Positions 18,587 through 27,345 of a stretch of DNA of 64,000 nt are shown here, one piece after another; the first letter of the stretch is position 1; every line of letters starts with the position of its first letter. This DNA is from Desulfurococcaceae archaeon MEX13E-LK6-19 (lineage in GTDB: Archaea > Thermoproteota > Thermoprotei_A > Sulfolobales > Desulfurococcaceae), in the NCBI GenBank assembly GCA_029637525.1, contig CP072660.1:1017612-1081611 (forward strand). The letters run 5' to 3'. The notes below the pieces were generated by a model, which was not told the origin of the DNA, did not search any database, and was given only the letters and a program-made list of their open reading frames with translations. A program made the translations under genes and the position numbers.

Positions 18587-19074
18587 TTCTTGACGAGGAG
18601 GTATTTGCCGTCATTATGGCTATTATTGTTGTAGGAAGTGTGTTTGGTATAGCCCAAGTACTTCGCCCTAGTGTCGTGGAACCATTTACTGCTATTGGTC
18701 TCCTTAATGAGGAGTGTAAAATAGGTGATTATCCAGAAATTGTTGTTGCTGGCGAGAATATTACATTATGTATATTTGTCCATAACTATATGGGCTATCC
18801 TATTTACTACAAAGTCGTGTATAAGATCGGTACTAACGAGACACTGCCTACACAGAATACTTCGTCTCCGGAACCCCCTGTAATGGAGTGGAAAGGCTTT
18901 CTCGATCATAATGAGAACACTACCTTCAAGGTAACTATCACTGTTGATAGACCTGGGAAAAAGATAGCATTAATCTTTGAGTTATGGCTTTATGACCCCG
19001 ATAAAGATGCATGGGTTTACTCAGGTAGATGGGTACACTTATATGTAGATGTACTGGAGGCGCCTGTCACATGA
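18568..19074 (+). CDS. DUF1616-type outer domain protein (C-terminal half of a split DUF1616)
   Basis: A 168-residue protein with one N-terminal membrane helix (~10-30) and a beta-sandwich outer domain. GDYPEIVVAGENITLCIFVHN and the following YKV strands match the second half of DUF1616 proteins, where a YP...V.G...V.V.V.NHE pattern is found. N-x-S/T sites are present. The next gene encodes the matching membrane half, with an ATGA junction, so the two products probably re-associate. The ATG at 18568 overlaps the previous gene. The assignment is by remembered family pattern and should be tested by profile search. Confidence 0.6.
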   Translation: MGGKEMILDEEVFAVIMAIIVVGSVFGIAQVLRPSVVEPFTAIGLLNEECKIGDYPEIVVAGENITLCIFVHNYMGYPIYYKVVYKIGTNETLPTQNTSSPEPPVMEWKGFLDHNENTTFKVTITVDRPGKKIALIFELWLYDPDKDAWVYSGRWVHLYVDVLEAPVT

Positions 19075-19622
19075 AGAAAAACAGTGTTACAACAATAGAG
19101 GAACTTGTAGCCAAATACGTTAGAAGAGGCATGGATAGACGTAAAGCTATCGAGAAAATCTATAGGGAATGGGCTGAAGGAAAGATCGAGATATACGACC
19201 CTAACCCACCCAGGGACTTCATAGAGTATCTCCTAAGACTTGACCACAGCTTATGGTTCTGGTTCTCAATTATAGTCCTCGGATTAACCTTGTTCACAGT
19301 CTACTTCTCATGGATAAACCCGTTTATCCTCTACTTGAGATATATCCTAGGATCAATAATGGTTCTCTACCTACCCGGGATGGCCCTGATAGAGGCATTG
19401 TACCCTGGTGAAAGAGAGCTATCTCCATTGGAGAGACTAGCGTTATCCATAGGGTTATCATTAGCAGTAGTCCCATTAATTGGGCTTATACTAAACTACA
19501 CGCCATGGGGCATAAGACTAAACCCTATATTGGTATCGTTGACAGTATACACTTTAGGATTACTTGTATTAGCGGCTTATAGAAAGTATATGCTTGTCCT
19601 TAAGATACATACGAAAGGATAA
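19071..19622 (+). CDS. DUF1616 membrane domain protein
   Basis: About 183 residues. A basic helical N-terminus (~1-55, with ELVAKYVRRGMDRRKAIEKI) precedes four membrane helices. YLPGMALIEALYPGERELSP then LERLALSIGLSLAVVPLIGL is the DUF1616 signature. DUF1616 proteins are common archaeal membrane proteins of unknown function and normally carry an outer domain on the same chain, which here is encoded by the preceding gene. The ATG at 19071 overlaps the preceding stop (ATGA) and follows GGAGG at 19055; the open frame reaches back to 19029. This is the last gene of the operon. Confidence 0.75.
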   Translation: MKKNSVTTIEELVAKYVRRGMDRRKAIEKIYREWAEGKIEIYDPNPPRDFIEYLLRLDHSLWFWFSIIVLGLTLFTVYFSWINPFILYLRYILGSIMVLYLPGMALIEALYPGERELSPLERLALSIGLSLAVVPLIGLILNYTPWGIRLNPILVSLTVYTLGLLVLAAYRKYMLVLKIHTKG

Positions 19623-19720
19623 TCGGTCATAATTTTTACAGTAAATAGAAGTCTCTTAAGTTCTTTTTTGTATTATATAAACTGTTGATATTTATATATT
19701 AAAAAATATTTGTTAATGCT
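19623..19720. terminator. T/A-rich convergent termination region
   Basis: The 98 bases between the DUF1616 gene and gcvPB, which face each other, hold several T runs (for example tttttt at 19664-19669) on the top strand and A runs (aaaaaatatt near 19700) that read as T runs on the other strand. Archaeal transcription commonly ends at such tracts without a hairpin. Confidence 0.45.
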
Positions 19721-21292
19721 TTACTTTAGTAGTCCTAGTTTTCCTTCTTTTCTAAGTCTGTAGACTCTCCAAGTAGGTGTGACGTGGCGTGGGTGGTTTG
19801 CTTTTACTGCATCTATTCTTCCTACAGCTGTGTTCTTAGGCCACTTCTTTGGTTCCTCGGGGTTCTCATAGGCTATTCTAGCGATCTCTTTTAGTCTTTC
19901 AGCGTATCTCTCGATGTTTTCTTTTGTCTCTGTGTCGGTGAATTCTATCATTAGTGCTTCTGGTACTATTAGTGGGAAGTATATTGTTGGTGCATAGAAT
20001 CCTGCGTCTAGTAGGCCTTTAGCCACGTCTTCGGCGTTGACTCCTGTTTCGTCAGCCAGAGGCTTTGCGCTGTATACGATCTCGTGTTTCCTCCATCTCT
20101 CTGGGCCATAGTATAGTGTGTAGCCTTTAACTCCCTCCATTAGCTTCTTGAAGTAATTGGTGTTGATTACTGCTTGTTCTGTTGCTTCTTTGAGTCCCTG
20201 TGGACCCATTGCCATTATGTATGTGAAGCCCCATACAAGAGGTATGACGTTGCCGAAGAATGCTTTCAGCATACCAACGCTGTATGGGCCAGGCCACTTG
20301 AGTTTGTACTTCTTCTCTTTCTCATCGTAGACTACTCTTGGTCCTGGCAAGAGGTCTGATAACTTGATTCCCTTGTCAGGGTCTACTATACGGTCTTTTA
20401 CACAAACAGGGCCTGCTCCAGGACCGCCTCCGCCGTGGGGTGATGAGAATGTCTTGTGTATGTTTATGTGGGCTATATCGAAGCCCATGTCGCCTGGTCT
20501 TGTATAGCCCATTATGCCGTTGAGGTTCGCTCCATCGTAATAGAGTAGTCCGTCTACTTCATGTATGATCTTTGCTATCTCTACGATGTTCTCCTCGAAC
20601 ATGCCAAGAGTACTCGGGTTGGTGATCATGAGTCCTGCTGTGGCTTCCGATACAGCTGCTTTAAGTGCTTCAATGTCCACGTTGCCTCGTTCATCACTCT
20701 TCACTTCTATTACTTTGAAGCCGGCCATGCTTGAGCTAGCAGGGTTTGTGCCGTGTGCGGAGTCGGGTATTATTATCTCCTTTTTCTTGTCGATCTGTCC
20801 TTTTAGCTCATGGTACTTCCTTATTATTAATACGCCTGCTAGTTCACCATGTGCACCTGCTGCTGGATGTAGTGTACATGCATCCATTCCAACGATATTG
20901 GCTAGCCATCGTTCTAGAAGATACATCATCTCGAGGAGTCCTTGTACTGTTCGCTCGTCTTGTAGTGGATGCAACATAGTGACTCTTGGATCAAACGCGG
21001 CTTCCATAGCTATCTTCGGGTTATACTTCATAGTACAAGAGCCGAGTGGTACAGGACCGTTATCAACACCATAAGTCATTTGTGTCAAGTTAACGAAGTG
21101 TCTTAACACCTCTACTTCGCTGAGCTCGGGTAGTTCAGGAGGACTGGATCTTTTTATCTTGTCGGGAAGCTTTATCTCACCAACATACTTCTTTATTTCC
21201 TCCTCAATTTCAGGTACAAGGAATCCTATTCTACCAGGAGCACCAAGCTCGTATATTATGGGCTCAGGCCATTTTGCCTGTCTCCACGCCAT
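19721..21292 (-). CDS. gcvPB: Glycine dehydrogenase (decarboxylating) subunit 2
   Basis: A ~523-residue PLP enzyme, normal length for the archaeal split P protein. Visible landmarks are NGPVPLGSCTMKYNPK near the N-terminus, GAHGELAG, and the PLP lysine motif INIHKTFSSPHGGGGPGAGP. With GcvPA it decarboxylates glycine and passes the aminomethyl group to lipoylated GcvH. It is translationally coupled to gcvPA (GTGA). The ATG at 21292 is preferred because GGGAGGTGA sits at ideal spacing before it, rather than the GTG at 21301. Confidence 0.95.
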   Translation of the reverse strand: MAWRQAKWPEPIIYELGAPGRIGFLVPEIEEEIKKYVGEIKLPDKIKRSSPPELPELSEVEVLRHFVNLTQMTYGVDNGPVPLGSCTMKYNPKIAMEAAFDPRVTMLHPLQDERTVQGLLEMMYLLERWLANIVGMDACTLHPAAGAHGELAGVLIIRKYHELKGQIDKKKEIIIPDSAHGTNPASSSMAGFKVIEVKSDERGNVDIEALKAAVSEATAGLMITNPSTLGMFEENIVEIAKIIHEVDGLLYYDGANLNGIMGYTRPGDMGFDIAHINIHKTFSSPHGGGGPGAGPVCVKDRIVDPDKGIKLSDLLPGPRVVYDEKEKKYKLKWPGPYSVGMLKAFFGNVIPLVWGFTYIMAMGPQGLKEATEQAVINTNYFKKLMEGVKGYTLYYGPERWRKHEIVYSAKPLADETGVNAEDVAKGLLDAGFYAPTIYFPLIVPEALMIEFTDTETKENIERYAERLKEIARIAYENPEEPKKWPKNTAVGRIDAVKANHPRHVTPTWRVYRLRKEGKLGLLK

Positions 21293-21297
21293 ATTAC

Positions 21298-22707
21298 TCA
21301 CCTCCCAAGGATCTCCTTGATCGATTCAACCAAGAAATCAATGTCTTGTTTTGTATGAACTTCAGTTACACAATAGAGAGCTGATTCACCGAGCTCAGGA
21401 TAGTATGGCTTGAGATACAGTCCTCCATGTATCCCCCTCTTGAGTAGTTCTTCGTGTATTGTCTTGTAGTCTACTCCTGCTTCATTGAAGTCCACTACGA
21501 ACTCCTTGAAGAACTCTGACTTGAATCTCGGTGCTTTAACGCCCGTTATTTCATTGAGCTTCTTTGCGGCATAATGCGACCTGTATAGTATTAGCTCTCC
21601 TATCTTCTTGAATCCTTCCTTGCCGAGTAAAGCCATGTAGACAGCTGCTGCTACAGCACATAGTGCCTCGTTGGTACAAATGTTTGATGTAGCTTTTTCT
21701 CTACGGATGTGTTGTTCTCTAGTCTGTAGTATCATCGCGAAGGCTCTTTGGTCACCTGTTTTCGTGGTCGTGAGACCCATGATCCTACCGGGCATTTGTC
21801 TTATAAACTTCATGTTCCATTTTGTCGCGAAAATACCTAGGTATGGTCCGCCGAAGTTAAGGCCCAGGCCAAGCGGCTGTCCTTCGCCAACAGCTATATC
21901 TGCACCAAGTTTACCCGGTGACTCGAGGACACCAAGGCTCATCGGGTCTACTCCAATAATATACAGTGCACCAGCATCATGAGCTATCTCACCTATGTCC
22001 TTCGCGTTCTCCTCTATGAACCCGAGGAAGCTGGGGTTCTCAATGTATACGGCTGCAGCCTTTTTGTCGCTTAGCTTGTTCTTCAAATCCTCTAGATCCA
22101 TTAGCCCTGTTTCCGGGTCATGTTTCACTTTCTCAATCTTGTAGCCATGGGGCCATAGGTAGGAGTTGATTACTTTCTCGTGGAAGGGATTCATAGTTGA
22201 TGGAACAATTACTTTCTCTTTACCACGATTTACACGGAATGACATGAGGAATGCTTCAGCAGCAGCACTAGCCCAATCATACATTGAGGCGTTGACTACC
22301 TCCATATCGAGGAGCTCGGCTATCATGCTCTGGTATTCAAACAATGCTTGCATAAGACCATACGCGATCTCGGGTTGGTACGGTGTGTAAGTGGTCATGA
22401 ACTCTCCACGTGTTATAATATATCTCACGACAGCTGGTACATAGTGAGGCCACGCCCCGCCTCCGAGGAATGGCGGGGGATTCTTGAAGATCTTGTTTTT
22501 ATCCAAATACTCCTCAATCTTCCTCTTGACCTCGATCTCGGATAAAGGTCTTCCGAAACCTATCTCTAGTTTATTCCAGTCAACTTTTATCCTCGCCTCC
22601 TCGGGTATGTCACTGAAAAGCTCCGAGACATCTTTAACACCAATAGTCTCCAGCATCTTCTTCTTGATTTCATCGGGAGAATTGGGTAACCAGGGATGTT
22701 TAACCAA
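21298..22707 (-). CDS. gcvPA: Glycine dehydrogenase (decarboxylating) subunit 1
   Basis: A 469-residue subunit of the split P protein. FLGGGAWPHYVPAVV, FMTTYTPYQPEIAYGLMQ and the GLTTTKTGDQRAFAMILQTREQHIRREKA region (seen in parts) are hallmarks of GcvPA. It lacks the PLP lysine and forms the dimer with GcvPB. The start is a TTG preceded by GGGGGTCC. The promoter is likely the aatataaga stretch near 22755-22745 on this strand. It is divergent from gcvT across a 215-base spacer. Confidence 0.95.
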   Translation of the reverse strand: MVKHPWLPNSPDEIKKKMLETIGVKDVSELFSDIPEEARIKVDWNKLEIGFGRPLSEIEVKRKIEEYLDKNKIFKNPPPFLGGGAWPHYVPAVVRYIITRGEFMTTYTPYQPEIAYGLMQALFEYQSMIAELLDMEVVNASMYDWASAAAEAFLMSFRVNRGKEKVIVPSTMNPFHEKVINSYLWPHGYKIEKVKHDPETGLMDLEDLKNKLSDKKAAAVYIENPSFLGFIEENAKDIGEIAHDAGALYIIGVDPMSLGVLESPGKLGADIAVGEGQPLGLGLNFGGPYLGIFATKWNMKFIRQMPGRIMGLTTTKTGDQRAFAMILQTREQHIRREKATSNICTNEALCAVAAAVYMALLGKEGFKKIGELILYRSHYAAKKLNEITGVKAPRFKSEFFKEFVVDFNEAGVDYKTIHEELLKRGIHGGLYLKPYYPELGESALYCVTEVHTKQDIDFLVESIKEILGR

Positions 22708-22922
22708 GGATAAGGACCCCCGCGTATACTTACAAATGTATTCTTATATTGGCGAAGCAAAAAGGTGTATCGCTTTATCTCAAGATCCCTAGATAAAACA
22801 CTTAGACAAGCTAGTATTATAGAATACATTTAATTTCTCTGCAGATAACTATAGTATTGTCAGCCAGAGATAAGGAAGTTCTCTCATGCACTTGTACCTC
22901 AAGCTATCAGGTGACCGACACA

Positions 22923-24053
22923 ATGGCTCGTAAAACCCTCTTGTATGATTTTCATGTAGAGAAACTTGGAGCTACCATGGGCGAGTTTGGCGGCTGGGAA
23001 GTACCAATGCTCTATAAGAGTGCTATTGAAGAACATATGATCGTTAGAACTGATGTGGGAATATTTGATGTAAGTCATATGGGTAGAATAAGGTTCCGTG
23101 GACCTGATGTAATGGAGCTTATACAGTATCTTTACACGAAAGACATGAAGAAAGTCAAGGAAGGATGGATGAGTGGTCCAACACTAGCTCTCAATCAATG
23201 GGCTCGTGTTAAAGACGATGAAATGCTCTACAAGATCAGTGATGAGGAGTGGCTTGTAGTAGCCAATGCCCCCTATAGGGAGAAGATGATAAATTACTTC
23301 AAGAAGGTTATCGAGGAGAAGAAGCTGAAAGTCGAAGTAGAGGATCTAACGTTTAACCTCGCTATGATAGCTATTCAGGGGCCCAAGGTAGAAGAGGTCT
23401 TCGAAAAAGTTGGAGCAAAAGAATTCAACGACCTACACACACTCGAGTTCCGTTACAACACAGTTTTCGCTGGCGAGAAAATATTCTTGATAAGCAGGAG
23501 CGGATGGACTGGTGAAGACGGCTTCGAGATCTGGGCGGAACCCCCAGCAATGATAAGGATATACGAGAAGCTCTTGGAGGCAGGAGCAAAACCCGTTGGT
23601 ACAATAGCTAGAGACACTTTGAGGATAGAAATGGGTTTCGTACTAGGAGAACACGAGTACGGTGAAGACCCAACAAGATTCCCCAACGCGATCTCGCTCA
23701 GGTACGGACTAGGAGCTATAGACTGGCATAAACACGGTTTCGCGGGAGAAGAAGCGTTAAGAGCATATCGTAGAGAAGGCGTTAAATGGATCAGGGTAGG
23801 ATTGAGGTTCAGAAAGAAAGACGGTAGAGTTGTCCCGAGAACAGGGTATAAGATCTATATCGATGACGTTGAAGTAGGCTGGATAACAAGTGGAACATAC
23901 TCGCCATACCTTAAGAGAGGTGTGGCACAGGCATACATTGAAGCACCGTATGCGGTCTTCGGAGAGACCGTAGAAGTACAGATCAGGAATAAGAGGTATG
24001 AAGCGAAAATAGTAGACTTCCCATTGGTTCCAGGCAGGCCAGTTGTTAAATAA
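22923..24053 (+). CDS. gcvT: Aminomethyltransferase (glycine cleavage T protein)
   Basis: A 376-residue folate-dependent enzyme of normal length. MGEFGGWEVPMLY, IFDVSHMGRIRFRG with the catalytic Asp, and SRSGWTGEDGFEIW are conserved T-protein blocks; a C-terminal barrel domain ends at GRPVVK. It takes the aminomethyl group from GcvH and releases ammonia and methylene-folate (or an archaeal pterin). The ATG at 22923 is chosen because the family starts there; an open frame extends 22 codons further but has no conserved sequence. gcvH follows 62 bases later. Confidence 0.95.
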   Translation: MARKTLLYDFHVEKLGATMGEFGGWEVPMLYKSAIEEHMIVRTDVGIFDVSHMGRIRFRGPDVMELIQYLYTKDMKKVKEGWMSGPTLALNQWARVKDDEMLYKISDEEWLVVANAPYREKMINYFKKVIEEKKLKVEVEDLTFNLAMIAIQGPKVEEVFEKVGAKEFNDLHTLEFRYNTVFAGEKIFLISRSGWTGEDGFEIWAEPPAMIRIYEKLLEAGAKPVGTIARDTLRIEMGFVLGEHEYGEDPTRFPNAISLRYGLGAIDWHKHGFAGEEALRAYRREGVKWIRVGLRFRKKDGRVVPRTGYKIYIDDVEVGWITSGTYSPYLKRGVAQAYIEAPYAVFGETVEVQIRNKRYEAKIVDFPLVPGRPVVK

Positions 24054-24115
24054 CAAATAAATTTTTACAATGATAAAATTAACTATGTGTCCCCGTGTCC
24101 TTGGGGGTGATGTAT

Positions 24116-24550
24116 GTGTCCGAGATAGTCGTTGAAGTTAAGAAAAAGAAGTATATCATCAAAACCGATCGTAAATACACAAAAACAGATGAATGGGCTA
24201 AACTCGAGGACGGCAAGATTCGTGAAGGAATAACTGATTACGCTCAAAAAGAGCTCAAGGATATTGTAGGTATTGAGTTACCTGAAGTCGGGAAAGAGGT
24301 TAAGAAAGGAGAAGTCATAGGTGTGATCGAGTCAATCAAGGCTACAGCAGATCTATACGCTGCTGTCTCCGGTAAAGTAGTTGAAGTAAACGAGAAACTT
24401 CTTGATCAGCCGGAGTTACTGAACACAGACCCCTATGGTGAAGGATGGATCCTGATTATAGAGCCCAGTGACCCCAAAGAATACGATGAACTTATGACTC
24501 CAGAACAATACGCCGAACATATTAAGAAACACGCTGAAGAAGGTCATTAG
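24116..24550 (+). CDS. gcvH: Glycine cleavage H protein
   Basis: A 144-residue lipoyl carrier. The lipoyl lysine is K75 in GVIESIKATADLYA, within the usual hammerhead fold, and WAKLEDGKIREGITDYAQ precedes it. It shuttles the aminomethyl group between P, T and L proteins. Several starts are in frame (GTG 24095, ATG 24110, GTG 24116). GGGGGTGAT at 24103-24111 is an almost perfect ribosome site and its spacing favours GTG 24116. No lipoate ligase or synthase is seen in this window, so lipoylation must be supplied elsewhere. Confidence 0.93.
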   Translation: MSEIVVEVKKKKYIIKTDRKYTKTDEWAKLEDGKIREGITDYAQKELKDIVGIELPEVGKEVKKGEVIGVIESIKATADLYAAVSGKVVEVNEKLLDQPELLNTDPYGEGWILIIEPSDPKEYDELMTPEQYAEHIKKHAEEGH

Positions 24551-24619
24551 ATCTTTTCTTAATTTCAGATCTTTTTTATTACAAAAATATCTTAAGAAAA
24601 CGTATAACTATGTTTCATT
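24551..24619. terminator. Bidirectional T-rich terminator between gcvH and NAD kinase
   Basis: Sixty-nine bases separate two convergent genes. The top strand has tctttttta-like T runs at ~24553-24581 (cttttctt, then cttttttatt), and aaaaatatcttaagaaaac at ~24584-24602 gives T runs on the other strand. This fits T-tract termination from both sides. Confidence 0.5.
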
Positions 24620-25738
24620 TCATACTACTTTCATCATAACTATGTTATTGTAATCGACTACCACACGGATGTAACTCCTTAACATATTGTCGACAACAGG
24701 ATCTCCAGTATCTACACGGAGAACCTTTAGGTTCTGGAGTTTCCTGCGGGTAGCCACAACAATGATATTCTTTTTACCCCCGATTCGTTTGATTACTTCT
24801 GGAGAGATCTGTTGGTTTCCTCTACCAAATATGAATCCCTGGCCACCTATTGGTGTCACAATTATTTTTGCCTTGGGATACTCGTCTAAAAGCTTAAGGA
24901 TGCTTTTTTCATCAAGGTCTTTTCCAACGAGTTTACCGTTGTATACAGCATCTACTCCAAGTACAGTTTTCTCGACTCCAAGCACGTCAGCTATTGCTTT
25001 AACCGTCGTCCCAGGGCCAAGAATATACAATGTATCCGGCTCCATTTCCTCTACAATAGCTCTTGCTATCGCCTTCTTGTTGTCTTCCTCGTCAGCAGTA
25101 TCAATGCTGGGCTGTTTACCTGGTTGAACTAGATCCCTTACGACAGGTGTCTTCATGTAACCATATAGTCTTATTCGTAGTTCATCTCTTCTAAAAGCCT
25201 CTTCATCAATATCAAGTACTTCCTCCTCTACAACAGTGGCTTCACCACGTGCAAAAGCCTCAACTATCTTGGCGGCAGCGACAGGATTGACAGCAAAAAC
25301 ACCACTATATACTTTAACACCACTAGGGACGCCCAGGACAGGAATCTTTTGGTCAATAGCATCCATTACATCACGAGCAGTACCATCACCACCAACAAAA
25401 ACAAGTAGGTCAATACCCTTGTCAAGCATTTCCCTAGAGATCCTCTTAGTATCCTCAGCAGAAGTCTCGCTACCAGTTATACTCCCGACAACCTCTACCA
25501 CTTTATCTCTATGCCTAGTCTTCGACACAATATCCCAGCCCATAGGCCCAGGCGCAACATACAAAGCTATATCATCCAGCGTTAGACTCTCAAGAAACAC
25601 ACGTGCTCTCTCTGGAGAAACAGGTTTAGCACCCTTCTTCAAAGCAATCCTATATGCCTCACCATCAGTACCCTTAAGCCCTACACGACCCCCCATACCA
25701 GCAATAGGATTAACAATAAAACCAAGCCTAATACCCAT
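24620..25738 (-). CDS. ATP-NAD kinase-like protein (NADK/AcoX group)
   Basis: A ~372-residue protein with the NAD kinase/AcoX layout: LGFIVNPIAGMGGRVGLKGTDG at the N-terminus (seen in parts), DLLVFVGGDGTARDVMDA (~110-127, the GGDGT motif), then IPVLGVPSGVKVYS. A C-terminal domain includes LYILGPGTTVKAIADVLG and ATRRKLQNLKVLRVDTGDP. It is longer than bacterial NADK (~290) but fits the archaeal COG3199 branch. It probably phosphorylates NAD with ATP, though the AcoX branch includes proteins of uncertain substrate. The ATG at 25738 follows AGGTGCT; a GTG at 25756 is the upstream alternative. Confidence 0.82.
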   Translation of the reverse strand: MGIRLGFIVNPIAGMGGRVGLKGTDGEAYRIALKKGAKPVSPERARVFLESLTLDDIALYVAPGPMGWDIVSKTRHRDKVVEVVGSITGSETSAEDTKRISREMLDKGIDLLVFVGGDGTARDVMDAIDQKIPVLGVPSGVKVYSGVFAVNPVAAAKIVEAFARGEATVVEEEVLDIDEEAFRRDELRIRLYGYMKTPVVRDLVQPGKQPSIDTADEEDNKKAIARAIVEEMEPDTLYILGPGTTVKAIADVLGVEKTVLGVDAVYNGKLVGKDLDEKSILKLLDEYPKAKIIVTPIGGQGFIFGRGNQQISPEVIKRIGGKKNIIVVATRRKLQNLKVLRVDTGDPVVDNMLRSYIRVVVDYNNIVMMKVV

Positions 25739-25756
25739 TAAACAGCACCTAAACAC

Positions 25757-26023
25757 TTATCCAGACAAATTAAATAATAAAAGAACTAATTTTAGCTATT
25801 CTATCTTCATTGTATAGTCACCTTATCAGTAATTAGACAAAAGTGATCAATATTAATAATTAATAATGATTCAATTATTACGTTAATCAGCACCGATTGT
25901 CTTCTTCACCTTGTCCGCATAGGACGCCTTCATCATCGTGTTCTACTATCTATTAGCATTATTTTAATACTTGCTTGCATTATAGTGTATATGTGTAGTC
26001 TAAATCCTGTTTACTAGGGTGCT
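25757..26023. promoter_or_regulatory. Divergent spacer with promoters for NAD kinase and aminotransferase genes
   Basis: This 267-base spacer separates two divergent genes. It is very AT-rich around 25850-25880 (runs of taataatta). No strong palindrome was seen. Candidate promoter elements exist on both strands but none stands out, so individual boxes are not assigned. Confidence 0.3.
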
Positions 26024-27253
26024 ATGGAGTTGGCTCGCCCTGATTTCTATAAATTCTTTGCTAGCCGTGTAAACTATATGAATCCCTCACCGATCAGAGA
26101 AGCCGTGTCGAAGATAGCGATTAAGTCACGTACCACACAGGTTATCTCTTTTGCTGCAGGTGAGCCTGATCCAGACGTGTTGCCTAGGGATCTCTATGCT
26201 AAGTTGTCGAGCGAGATCTTCTTAAAGGTCAGAAAGATCGTTAATTATTCTCCTAGTGAAGGTATTATCGAGCTTCGTGAAGAAATAGCGAAGTTCATGA
26301 AGGAGTATGAGAGTGTTGACACGAGTATGGATAGAATAGTAGTGACTATTGGTGGTAGCCAGGCTCTCGATATTGTTGCACGTATAATGCTTGAGCCCGG
26401 AGACATTGTGGTTACCGAGAACCCGAGCTACGTTAACACCTTGTTGTGTTGGAGCCACTATGGTGTTAAGATAGTTGGTGTACCTATGGACGACAACGGT
26501 ATGATCACTGAGAAACTAGAGGAGACACTGAAGAAGCTCAAGGAGACTGGTAGGAAAGTAAAACTCGTCTACACTATACCCACAGGACAAAACCCCAGCG
26601 GCATAACGATGAGTATGGATAGAAGAAAGCATCTCCTCGAAATAGCCTCTAAATACGATGTACTAGTTGTAGAGGATACTGCTTACAACCACTTGGTATA
26701 CGAGCCTATTGATGTGAAGCCTTTGCGTTCACTAGACAAAGAAGATCGTGTAATATATGCTGGTAGCTTCAGTAAAGTACTTGGGACAGGCTTGAGAATA
26801 GGCTGGCTTGAAGCACCGCAAGAGATCATAGAGAAAATAAGGTACTCCAAGCAGCCAATGGACATGTGTGCTCCTGTGCCAAGCCAGTACCTTGTGACAG
26901 AGGTACTGAAGAGAGGATTGTTCCCTGAGATCAAGAAGAAAGCAATCGAGGCCTACAAGAAGAAGAGAGACATCATGCTAGAAATGCTCGACAAGTATCT
27001 CCCGGGACTCAAGCACACGAAACCAGTGGCAGGAATGTTTATACTACTATGGCTGCCCGAGAAACTGGATGCATGGGAGTTTGCTGATAAACTACTAGAC
27101 AAGTACAATGTGGCAGTAATACCGGCAACACCATTCTTCACCGATGGAAGCGGCAAGAATGTTATAAGAATGAACTTCTCAATGGCAAACCCAGAGCTAA
27201 TAGAAGAAGGAGTATCGAGAATAGCCAAGTTGGTAAAAGAATTAACTCAATAA
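26024..27253 (+). CDS. PLP-dependent aminotransferase, class I/II (LysN/2-aminoadipate-like)
   Basis: A 409-residue fold-type I aminotransferase. VISFAAGEPDPDVLP, NYSPSEGIIELREEIAKF, VTIGGSQALDIVARIML, the Asn/Pro segment IPTGQNPSGITMS and the PLP lysine K251 in GSFSKVLGTGLRIGW are all present. This branch covers 2-aminoadipate/N2-acetyl-lysine, branched-chain and aromatic aminotransferases, and the substrate cannot be told from motifs. The ATG at 26024 lies only two bases after a GGGTG site, so a TTG at 26030 or a leaderless ATG is possible. It stands alone. Confidence 0.85.
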   Translation: MELARPDFYKFFASRVNYMNPSPIREAVSKIAIKSRTTQVISFAAGEPDPDVLPRDLYAKLSSEIFLKVRKIVNYSPSEGIIELREEIAKFMKEYESVDTSMDRIVVTIGGSQALDIVARIMLEPGDIVVTENPSYVNTLLCWSHYGVKIVGVPMDDNGMITEKLEETLKKLKETGRKVKLVYTIPTGQNPSGITMSMDRRKHLLEIASKYDVLVVEDTAYNHLVYEPIDVKPLRSLDKEDRVIYAGSFSKVLGTGLRIGWLEAPQEIIEKIRYSKQPMDMCAPVPSQYLVTEVLKRGLFPEIKKKAIEAYKKKRDIMLEMLDKYLPGLKHTKPVAGMFILLWLPEKLDAWEFADKLLDKYNVAVIPATPFFTDGSGKNVIRMNFSMANPELIEEGVSRIAKLVKELTQ

Positions 27254-27345
27254 CACTAGTTCTAGGCTAATGAATACTATTTTCTAAAACCCTGTTTTTA
27301 CACAACCTATACTCTGGTACAAAAGCATCTACATGATGGTGTCTT

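Noticed and set aside
20565-21074. A 169-codon open frame on the top strand within gcvPB
   Set aside because: It is antisense to a strongly conserved gene, has low-complexity Ser/Ile-rich sequence and no ribosome site; a shadow frame.
25236-25817. A 193-codon open frame on the top strand across the NAD kinase gene
   Set aside because: Ser/Thr/Pro-rich translation typical of the reverse complement of a coding frame; the opposite frame has a clear GGDGT kinase motif.
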